DNA of 64,000 nt from contig JBJEPS010000020.1 of NCBI GenBank assembly GCA_051881355.1, forward strand, positions 15,492 to 79,491, given 5' to 3'. Source of the DNA: Fimenecus sp051881355 (GTDB taxonomy: Bacteria > Bacillota > Clostridia > Oscillospirales > Acutalibacteraceae). How positions within the stretch are numbered: position 1 is the first letter of the stretch; each line of letters opens with the position of its first letter. Position numbers and translations under genes: made by a program. Shown here piece after piece: positions 24,151 to 31,370 of the stretch. The notes under the pieces were generated by a model. The model did not search any database and was not told the DNA's origin. It worked only from the letters and a program-made list of their open reading frames with translations.

Positions 24151-25224
24151 TTATTTCGCTTCGGATTCCCACCCAAACTGGTAATACATATTGCTACCGC
24201 TTTCAAAGGTCAGTGTTTGCGTGCCGTAAGAAGCAAGCGATCCTTCTCCCGTGACAACAGCTGTAATCGTCATATTTTTATCGTAGGAGAGGGAAAGCAG
24301 CTCGTCGGTTGCGGCGTTAAAGGTAGCAATAATCACGCAATCGTGCGGCACAAGGGTGTATTCCGACACCGTAAAGGAATTTTCAGCGCGGGTAAGCTTC
24401 GCTAATACCTCGGTTGGGTTGCGGAAGGTAATTGCACGTTTGATGGAATCGGGATTGTCCTTTAAATGAATTTCCACGATGCGAGTCAATTCCGTTACAA
24501 CAGGCTCTTCGGCGGAATTATTTTCCGTGGTCGGCGTGACCGATGTATAAATGACGTCAATATCGTCCAACGTCAATTCGGAAACGATATTGCTGCCCTT
24601 CAAATACAAAATATCATTCAAATCCGTACCGGCTTTGACTTCCACATTTCTCGGGAGCGCATCGGAAATACCGCTTGAAATCATATCTTTATACAGCCGT
24701 GCAGATTTGGAAAGAGGCGTATTCGCATCGGATACATTGCCTTGCTCGTCTGTAAACTGAATGGTGCTATCAATCACCCAGAAGTTTTCGGAATACACCG
24801 TGGCGGGCTTTTGCGTTTTAATCGCATTGGCAATGCGGGTATAGTATTCCAGCGCTTCAACACGGTTTCCGTTTAATTGCGCCTGTTCTTCCGCACTTAA
24901 CAGCGCCAGCACTTTGGAGAACAGCTCTTTGTCGTCATTCCCCGCATAGCGTGCTTTTAAATCGTTATAGTTCAGTTCGATTGTAGTGTCTGCGTTCTTT
25001 TCCTCATAGTCTTCAAACAGCGTGCTCAAAAGCTCGGTCGGCAGAACGGACTCCAGTTCCCCGTAAGTAAAGGTGAACATAGCGTCATGCAAATCGGTTT
25101 TCAGTGTTACGGCAACCGGCTCGGGCGTTTCTTCCCCGGTGCTTATATCGCACGAGGTCAGCACCAACGCAACCATCACGAGAGATAACAAAACGCATAT
25201 CCGTTTTAAACTCTTTTTCTGCAT
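24151..25224 (-). CDS. Lipoprotein of unknown function
   Basis: 357 residues. A type II signal peptide ends at the lipobox LTSC (cysteine near residue 25) after a basic, hydrophobic N-terminus, so the mature protein is lipid-anchored on the cell surface. The mature part is acidic and rich in threonine; I recognise no catalytic motif or known domain. Residues about 60-150 look helical (EEQAQLNGNRVEALEYYTRI), the rest beta-rich. The gene starts 34 bases after the M28 peptidase stop on the same strand and is probably co-transcribed with it, then ends at a strong terminator. Confidence 0.8.
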   Translation of the reverse strand: MQKKSLKRICVLLSLVMVALVLTSCDISTGEETPEPVAVTLKTDLHDAMFTFTYGELESVLPTELLSTLFEDYEEKNADTTIELNYNDLKARYAGNDDKELFSKVLALLSAEEQAQLNGNRVEALEYYTRIANAIKTQKPATVYSENFWVIDSTIQFTDEQGNVSDANTPLSKSARLYKDMISSGISDALPRNVEVKAGTDLNDILYLKGSNIVSELTLDDIDVIYTSVTPTTENNSAEEPVVTELTRIVEIHLKDNPDSIKRAITFRNPTEVLAKLTRAENSFTVSEYTLVPHDCVIIATFNAATDELLSLSYDKNMTITAVVTGEGSLASYGTQTLTFESGSNMYYQFGWESEAK

Positions 25225-25258
25225 AATTTTCCCCTTTTCCGTATGTTGTTTTATACGC

Positions 25259-26518
25259 TTAATAGTTATCTTTTAAGCCTTCACTGTCAAACAGGAAAGC
25301 AGTTTCCAACAAAATGTCAATGCCCGCTTCCACCGTTTTCGGGTCCAGATTGTCGGCTGTATCGCCGCGGGTATGATAGTACCGTGCAGGTGTGGGATCC
25401 ATCGCCGCCAGTGCCACGGCTTTCATGCCGCCCTGTTGTATTGCTGCCGCATCGGACGAGCCGAAAAACACATTGGCATAGTCTAAATTGTATCCGGCAA
25501 TTTCACTCGCCTTTTTGAGCATTGCCGCCGCCTGACGGTCCAGCTTTACGGTGCCGCTCATATCCTTGTTATAAATGCCCATAAAGTCAAAGTCGCGAAG
25601 CGTGTCCGTCGCAACGAACACGGTTTCCACATCGTCCTCGTTTGCATGCTTTGCGGCGAATGCCTTTGCGCCGCGCAAGCCTGCTTCCTCACACGCCATG
25701 GAAACAGCGACGACTTCGGTGTTTTCAAAGCGAATGTCGTTTGCCGCCATAAAACGCAACACCGCCATCGAGGCGAATACGCCCGTTAAATTGTCGTTGG
25801 CGCCCGGCACAACGAGCTTCCAATTGACAAAGAACGCGCCGAGCAAAATCGGTACAGCCGTGACAATCGCCAGCACCAACACCACGGTGGAAAGCCAATC
25901 GGGAATCGGGAACAACGACAGAATGTCCAAGACGAACTGCACAAACACCGAACCGAACGCCAACGCGATAACCGTCGTCAACAGCTTGCCGCCGCCGAGG
26001 TGGGTGTAGGTCCATTCATATGCGGAGTCAATGTGCCCACTGAAAATAATACGGCGTTTGGTTTCGCCCGCCGCTTTGCGCGTGCAAACCACGTTGCAAG
26101 TGCGCCGTTTCGGAAAAAACGGGTCTAACAGCGGCTTATACAGCAAAAATTCGCACACCATAAACAGTAAAGAGAACGAGGACAGCACCAGCGCCGCAAT
26201 GTTGAACGGGGTACTCAGCGGCGGGACTGCGTCAAATCGGCTTAAAATCAGCAGGACTGCCGCAATCATCATCAAAATGACATCTACCAGCACCCAGCCC
26301 ATAAACGCCTTTGGATGCAGTTCAAAATCTTCGGCTTCTACCGTATCCGCAACATTTTTCATCGACTCGGCAATATATGCCTGTGCCTTTCGTTCGCTTT
26401 CCTCGCCCGATTCTCGCGGACCGATTTCTTTGCAAACCTTTTTAATTTCCCGTAGGGTGTAGTTGGTCATTTCCCTTCGCCTGGAAGGATAATTTGCGTT
26501 GCTTTCGCGCGCCAGCAT
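25259..26518 (-). CDS. Membrane-embedded M28 family zinc aminopeptidase
   Basis: 419 residues from the ATG at 26516-26518, chosen for the GGAG at 26526-26529; another ATG at 26470 is possible. Four membrane segments lie in two pairs (about 80-130 and 195-255) inside the peptidase. The M28 zinc ligands are in order: H in FSGHIDSAYEW, D in GANDNLTG, the CEEAGLRG glutamates, D in VATDTL and H in YYHTRGDTADNLDP. The set is complete, so the enzyme should be active. An active site split by membrane segments is unusual; the substrate is unknown. Promoter at 26560-26588; followed by the lipoprotein gene. Confidence 0.85.
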   Translation of the reverse strand: MLARESNANYPSRRREMTNYTLREIKKVCKEIGPRESGEESERKAQAYIAESMKNVADTVEAEDFELHPKAFMGWVLVDVILMMIAAVLLILSRFDAVPPLSTPFNIAALVLSSFSLLFMVCEFLLYKPLLDPFFPKRRTCNVVCTRKAAGETKRRIIFSGHIDSAYEWTYTHLGGGKLLTTVIALAFGSVFVQFVLDILSLFPIPDWLSTVVLVLAIVTAVPILLGAFFVNWKLVVPGANDNLTGVFASMAVLRFMAANDIRFENTEVVAVSMACEEAGLRGAKAFAAKHANEDDVETVFVATDTLRDFDFMGIYNKDMSGTVKLDRQAAAMLKKASEIAGYNLDYANVFFGSSDAAAIQQGGMKAVALAAMDPTPARYYHTRGDTADNLDPKTVEAGIDILLETAFLFDSEGLKDNY

Positions 26519-26559
26519 AACATCACTCCGTAAAAGAATTTCCCTTTTCAATTTTATAT

Positions 26560-26588
26560 ATTTTAACACATAAAACCGAAAAAGTCGA
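26560..26588 (-). promoter_or_regulatory. Promoter of the M28 peptidase/lipoprotein unit
   Basis: Read on the minus strand: TCGACT (26583-26588), 17 bases, TAAAAT (26560-26565). It lies back to back with the VanY promoter. Confidence 0.5.
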
Positions 26589-26615
26589 TAGGTATTTTGA
26601 AATCGGGGCGGGTTA

Positions 26616-26644
26616 TTGACAGAACGCGCGAAAAAACGTAAAAT
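26616..26644 (+). promoter_or_regulatory. Promoter of the VanY/beta-galactosidase unit
   Basis: TTGACA (26616-26621), 17 bases, TAAAAT (26639-26644), a near-consensus sigma-A promoter. Confidence 0.75.
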
Positions 26645-26686
26645 AACAAGCATACAGATGTGCTAAAACAAGGATGTATCGGGGAT

Positions 26687-27523
26687 ATGGCAAAAATACA
26701 TTTCAAAAAGCAAGTGAAAGCAAAAGGCCTGTTGGCGTTGCTTTTAGTCGTGATTTTGGCAGGGCTGACCGTCGGGTATGCAGTAACGGAAAAGCGAAAC
26801 CTCGTCGAAGCGCCCACAGAAGTTGTGACCGAAGCCGAAACGGAAGCTCCTTCAGCGCCGCCCATACCGGAGAACACCACCGCGAGCGAGGAAACGACAA
26901 TCTCGAAAGCGCCGCCCGTTTCCCTGCCGCAATCGACGGACGGCAATCCCGTGACAGTTTCGCCGGACGGCGAGCATTGGGAACTGACGCTGGTGAATTT
27001 ACAGTACCGTCTGCCGGAAGAGTATGTACCGACCTTAAAAGCGGCGGTCGAAGGGAGCACCGTACAGCTCGACGAGCGTGTGGCGCCGTTTTATGCCGAA
27101 ATGTATGCGGCAGCAAAGGCAGATGGGTGTACGCTTACCCCGTATTCGGGCTACCGCACCTATGCGCGCCAGCAGGAAAACTTTGACCGCAAAGTGGCGT
27201 ATTATGTTTCGCAAGGCTTGAGCGAAACCGAGGCAATCGCCAAAGCGCAAACACGCGTTTTGCCGGCAGGTGCGTCAGAGCACAACATGGGCTTTGCAAT
27301 GGATATTGTCAGTGCCAGTGCAGATTTTGTTTCGACCAAGGAGTTTTCGTGGCTGACAGCGCACGCGCACGAATACGGCTTTATTCTGCGCTACCCTGAA
27401 AACAAAACCGAAATCACGGGCGTGATGTATGAGCCGTGGCATTGGCGATTTGTCGGCAAAGAGGCCGCTGCCGAAATGCAAAAAAGCGGACAATGTTTAG
27501 AAGAATATTTAGGCGTTGCCTAA
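26687..27523 (+). CDS. D-alanyl-D-alanine carboxypeptidase, VanY family (M15)
   Basis: 278 residues from ATG 26687; a GTG at 26660 in frame is the alternative, since the ribosome binding site (AAGGA at 26670-26674) is only fair. Residues about 10-33 form a membrane anchor, followed by a linker rich in glutamate, threonine and proline. The M15B domain (about 100-265) shows SGYRTYARQQENF, the zinc motif SEHNMGFAMDI and the EPWHWRFVG end with catalytic residues. It would trim the terminal D-alanine of peptidoglycan side peptides outside the membrane. No vanA, vanH or vanX genes are nearby, so no link to glycopeptide resistance is implied. GH35 follows after 14 bases. Confidence 0.92.
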   Translation: MAKIHFKKQVKAKGLLALLLVVILAGLTVGYAVTEKRNLVEAPTEVVTEAETEAPSAPPIPENTTASEETTISKAPPVSLPQSTDGNPVTVSPDGEHWELTLVNLQYRLPEEYVPTLKAAVEGSTVQLDERVAPFYAEMYAAAKADGCTLTPYSGYRTYARQQENFDRKVAYYVSQGLSETEAIAKAQTRVLPAGASEHNMGFAMDIVSASADFVSTKEFSWLTAHAHEYGFILRYPENKTEITGVMYEPWHWRFVGKEAAAEMQKSGQCLEEYLGVA

Positions 27524-27537
27524 AAGGAGAAGATACT

Positions 27538-29325
27538 ATGCTGACCATTCAAAACGGGCAATTTTGTGAGGACGGGAAACCGTTTTCGATTTATTCGGGG
27601 GCAATGCATTATTTCCGCATTCCCCGCGTGCATTGGGAGGACAGACTGCAAAAACTCAAAGCGGCAGGCTTTAACACGGTGGAAACCTATGTCTGCTGGA
27701 ATTTGCACGAGCCGCGTCCCGGCGAGTTTGATTTTTCGGGTATGCTCGATATTGCCGAATATTTACGTATTGCGCAAAAGGTGGGCTTGTACGCGATTGT
27801 GCGCCCCGGTCCGTACATTTGCGCCGAATGGGATTTCGGCGGCTTCCCCGCGTGGCTGTTAAAGGACAAAAATATGCGGCTTCGCTGTAACTACGAGCCG
27901 TACCTTGCGTGTGTCCGCCGCTATTACAACGCGCTCGGTGAGCAGATTAACAGTCTTTTAGAGAAAAACGGCGGCAACATTATTGCCATGCAGGTTGAAA
28001 ACGAATACGGCAGTTACGGCAACGACAAGCAATATTTGCAGGCGATTCGCAAAATTATGGGCGAAGCGGGTATGGATTCGTTCCTGTTTACTTCCGACGG
28101 TGACTGCAACTGGATGCTGTCGGGCGGCGGGCTTCCCGATGTGTTCAAGGTGATGAACTTCGGCTCGCGCACGAAAACGCTGTTAAAGAAATTGGACAAC
28201 TACCAAACCGATATGCCGTATATGTGCGGCGAATTTTGGGACGGTTGGTTTGACCATTGGGGCGGTATTCACCACACCCGCCCGAGCATTCAAATTGAAA
28301 AGGAAATCAAGGATTTCCTCGATATGGACGCAAGCTTTAATATGTATATGTTCCACGGCGGTACAAACTTCGGCTTTACTGCGGGCGCGAATTGCACAAA
28401 CGGGCACTACACGCCGACCGTCACCAGTTACGATTACAGCGCGCCGTTAACCGAATGGGGCGCATACACCCCAACCTATCACGCCGTGCGCAAACTCCTT
28501 TTGGAAAAACAGGGCTTGGAGGCAGGCGTTTTGCCGCCCGAGCCGAAATTGCAATTTGTCGGCACGGTCGAACTCACCCAGTCGGCGGGGTTGTTTGACA
28601 ATCTCGAAAACATCGGCACAAAGCAGTACAGCCCCACGCCCGAAAGTATGGAACAATTTGACCAAAACTTCGGCTACATTCTGTACTCTACCACCGTCAA
28701 GGGCAAATATGAATCGCTGACGCTCTCTGTGGAGGGTGTGCATGACAACGCCTATCTGTTTGTGGACGGGGAACTGAAAAAGACCTATTATCGCAATCAA
28801 AACCCGAAAATGAAAGACGGCGACGGCTTTACATACCGCTTGGGCAGTATCAAAGGCGAAACAAAAATCGAAATCCTCGTGGACGCAATGGGACGCGTCA
28901 ACTACGGCAAATATTTGTATGACCGCAAAGGTATTGCCCGCGTGATGCTCGGCAATCAGGTGGTGTTTGACTGGCAAATTACCACCCTGCCGCTGGACAA
29001 CATCGACAAAGTGCAATACGGCACGGCGGGCAACCAATTCCCGCGTTTTTACAAAGGCACTTTCAAAGCCGCCACGGACGCAGACTGCTTTGTGGATATG
29101 ACGGGCTTCAAAAAGGGCTGTGTATTCGTGAACGGCTTTAATTTGGGTCGCTATTGGGCGGCAGGTCCGCAGGCAACACTGTATCTGCCGCAGGATGTGC
29201 TCAAAGAGGAAAATGAAATCATCATTTTTGAGCAAGAGGGTACAGACCGACAGACCGTGGAAATCACCGACACCCCGAAATTAAGCCAAATGAAAAAGCG
29301 CAGTTTGTGTTTTTGGAAAAAGTAA
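27538..29325 (+). CDS. Beta-galactosidase, GH35
   Basis: 595 residues from ATG 27538 behind AAAGGAG (27523-27529). The GH35 barrel is clear: FRIPRVHWEDRLQKLKAAGFNTVETYVCWNLHE, GPYICAEWDFGGFPAWLL, acid/base glutamate in QVENEYGSYG (about residue 155) and nucleophile glutamate in MCGEFWDGWFDHWGG (about 231). Two beta-sandwich domains fill the C-terminus, ending with GFNLGRYWAAGPQATLYLP. It removes non-reducing beta-galactose. No signal peptide, so cytoplasmic. The 14-base gap to the VanY gene puts a sugar hydrolase and a wall enzyme in one transcript. Confidence 0.95.
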   Translation: MLTIQNGQFCEDGKPFSIYSGAMHYFRIPRVHWEDRLQKLKAAGFNTVETYVCWNLHEPRPGEFDFSGMLDIAEYLRIAQKVGLYAIVRPGPYICAEWDFGGFPAWLLKDKNMRLRCNYEPYLACVRRYYNALGEQINSLLEKNGGNIIAMQVENEYGSYGNDKQYLQAIRKIMGEAGMDSFLFTSDGDCNWMLSGGGLPDVFKVMNFGSRTKTLLKKLDNYQTDMPYMCGEFWDGWFDHWGGIHHTRPSIQIEKEIKDFLDMDASFNMYMFHGGTNFGFTAGANCTNGHYTPTVTSYDYSAPLTEWGAYTPTYHAVRKLLLEKQGLEAGVLPPEPKLQFVGTVELTQSAGLFDNLENIGTKQYSPTPESMEQFDQNFGYILYSTTVKGKYESLTLSVEGVHDNAYLFVDGELKKTYYRNQNPKMKDGDGFTYRLGSIKGETKIEILVDAMGRVNYGKYLYDRKGIARVMLGNQVVFDWQITTLPLDNIDKVQYGTAGNQFPRFYKGTFKAATDADCFVDMTGFKKGCVFVNGFNLGRYWAAGPQATLYLPQDVLKEENEIIIFEQEGTDRQTVEITDTPKLSQMKKRSLCFWKK

Positions 29326-29349
29326 AATCTGCATTTTACGGAGGGCATT

Positions 29350-30651
29350 ATGTGGTTTCAAAACAAATATCAAACCCCCGGTAAGGATTATACCATTCCG
29401 CAAATTGATTTAAGCGTGCCGCCTGAAAATTTGGACGAAAGCTTACGCTACCTGTTTACCCCGTCCACGGTGGACGAGGGGCAGGGCTATTTGGGGCATC
29501 CCGATTCGGTGTTGCTTAAAAACGGCGATATTCTGACCTTTTTCCCCGAGGGGCACGGCAAGGGCAGAACGCTGTCGCGCATCAGCCACGACGGCGGCAA
29601 AACCTATCCCGATACGGTTGAAAATCCGCCGAAAAGCTGGGAAACCTCACTTGAAACCCCGACAGTGTATCGTTTGGAATTTACCGAACGAGACTGGACG
29701 GACAAGTTAATCCTCATCTGCGGCAATCCGAAATGGCAGGGCGTGCCCACGCCGGGCGGCTTTAATGTGTCGCTTTCGTCGGACGAGGGGAAAACTTGGA
29801 GCGAATACGAACGATTTTATGATTATGACAACAAAGTCTTTTCCTGCACGCCGATTGTGCCGATGAGTTCTTTAACCAAGCTCAAAGAAAACGGGAAATT
29901 CGTCGACAAATGGATGGGGCTGTTCCACGAATGTGTGCCGGGCAGACGGTTTGTCAACTACAAAACGATTTTGACCTTTGACGATGCGGGCAATATGCAT
30001 TGGTCCAAGCCCGAACGATATTTCAAAGCCTACCGCGGAATGGAGAAAAACTCCAATATGTGCGAGGTTGAGTGCGTGCGCTCGGACGGCGGCACGGGCG
30101 ACGAGTTGATGCTCATTACGAGAAGCAACACGAAAAAAATCAACTCTTTGTTGAGCTTTTCCCGCGATGAGGGCAAAACGTGGTCCAAACCCGTCGAAGC
30201 GCCCGCCGCGCTCAACGGCGAACGCCACCACGCGGAGTGGCTTCCCGACGGACGGCTGTTTATCACCTTCCGTTCCATTGAGCGCGACGCGCAGAAGCTC
30301 GCCAAAAATTACGAGAAAAAGACGATGCATTGGTATTCCGAGGGCTGGATTGCGTGGGTCGGTACTTACGATGACCTGAAAAACGGCAAAGAGGGGCAGT
30401 ATCGCCTGAAAATCGCGCACACCTATTTGAACAATCAAACCGCGCCGTGCATTACCGCCAACGCAGACACGGGCTATTGCGGCAATGTGGTGCTCCCTGA
30501 CGGCACGGTTGTCACTTCGTCTTACGGCATATTCTCAACCGAGCAGAAAGAAAGCGGCACCTATGCGACCGACAAGGGCAAACAGGTGCGCAAAACCTAT
30601 ATTATTTCCAAACGCATTCGTTTGGAGGACGCGGAAAAATTGCTGAAATAA
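29350..30651 (+). CDS. Sialidase-fold (BNR/Asp-box) protein
   Basis: 433 residues. Asp-box repeats that cap beta-propeller blades are visible: SHDGGKTY (about residue 80), SSDEGKTWS (about 140) and SRDEGKTWS (about 270). This is the six-bladed fold of exo-sialidases, but a full set of three catalytic arginines plus the YE nucleophile pair cannot be confirmed by eye, so the substrate is open; related propellers act on other acidic sugars. No signal peptide. It lies 24 bases after the GH35 gene with GGAGGG upstream, so the two are co-expressed and may act in sequence on the same glycan. Confidence 0.8.
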   Translation: MWFQNKYQTPGKDYTIPQIDLSVPPENLDESLRYLFTPSTVDEGQGYLGHPDSVLLKNGDILTFFPEGHGKGRTLSRISHDGGKTYPDTVENPPKSWETSLETPTVYRLEFTERDWTDKLILICGNPKWQGVPTPGGFNVSLSSDEGKTWSEYERFYDYDNKVFSCTPIVPMSSLTKLKENGKFVDKWMGLFHECVPGRRFVNYKTILTFDDAGNMHWSKPERYFKAYRGMEKNSNMCEVECVRSDGGTGDELMLITRSNTKKINSLLSFSRDEGKTWSKPVEAPAALNGERHHAEWLPDGRLFITFRSIERDAQKLAKNYEKKTMHWYSEGWIAWVGTYDDLKNGKEGQYRLKIAHTYLNNQTAPCITANADTGYCGNVVLPDGTVVTSSYGIFSTEQKESGTYATDKGKQVRKTYIISKRIRLEDAEKLLK

Positions 30652-30668
30652 TCTGTGAGAGGGGAAAT

Positions 30669-31119
30669 ATGGACAAGGCAAAAAAACGCCTGTCCGCAGG
30701 CAGAATTTGCGGAATTTTCCTCGGCGCGGTGATTTTTATTTTATTTACGCCGCTTGTCTCGTTCGTGCTGAACAGCGGGTCGGTTTTCGGTATGGCAGTC
30801 GGCATTTTGATTGTGCTTTGCGCCGTGTTTTCCCCGAAAATCAAAGGCTTTTTGCAAACCTGCCGACCGTCCGTACGCACCGAACAGTACTTCTGCGGGT
30901 TTTCGCAATTTGTTGAAACAGCAAGCCGAAGTCGGCGATTATCTAAATTCGTATACAGATACACAGGTGCAAAAATGGTTTTTCTCTTATTGTGAATTGC
31001 AGGCGAAAATCAGCGCGGCAGAGCAGGAAGAATTGTTTGCATATGCATTTCGTCTCGGTGCGCGTATGTATCGGGAGACCTTTGCACCGCGCGACGGCGT
31101 TTTGCAAGAGGATTTTTAA
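30669..31119 (+). pseudogene. Decayed or frame-shifted small membrane protein gene
   Basis: AGAGGGG and ATG 30669 start a frame with two membrane segments (about residues 14-35 and 37-55) that loses protein-like character after about 30870. From there a different frame runs to 31119 and looks genuine: a helical stretch ending in ELFAYAFRLGARMYRETF, a pattern like the C-termini of short helical proteins of gut Clostridia. One reading is a single gene with a frameshift near 30870-30890; another is remnants of two genes fused by deletion. As an intact frame, 30669-30995 gives 108 residues with an unnatural arginine-rich tail. It follows the sialidase-fold gene by 17 bases. Confidence 0.5.
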
Positions 31120-31158
31120 TGTAAGGTTGTTTTGCAAAAGGACAGCACAATACAGAAA

Positions 31159-31247
31159 TGTCATTCTAAACGAAGTGAAGAATCGCAAACAGAACAAAGT
31201 AAAGAATGGAGAATCCGAGATTCTTCGCCTGACGACTCAGAATGACA
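31159..31247 (+). repeat. 89-bp dispersed inverted-repeat element, copy B
   Basis: Same orientation and length as copy A. It begins TGTCATTCTAAACGAAGTGAAG, shown here as TGTCATTCTAAACGAAGTGA, and ends ACGACTCAGAATGACA. It has more substitutions on the left arm than the other copies. Confidence 0.8.
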
Positions 31248-31325
31248 ATCGGGCAGGCACATAAGCCCTGTCCCTACGATTGGATATATAAATTCAAATT
31301 TATTTTGGTGCTTACCGATACAACA

Positions 31326-31354
31326 AACACCCCCGACCTTAAATCAGGGGTGTT
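31326..31354 (-). terminator. Terminator of glycogen phosphorylase gene
   Basis: On the minus strand AACACCCC and GGGGTGTT form an eight-pair stem with a 13-base loop, followed by TGTTGTAT, soon after the gene's stop codon (31371). Confidence 0.65.
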
Positions 31355-31370
31355 GCTTTGCCGTACTTGC

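Noticed and set aside
26687..27523. Glycopeptide resistance locus
   Set aside because: Only a VanY-type carboxypeptidase is present; ligase and dehydrogenase genes are missing and such enzymes are common housekeeping proteins.
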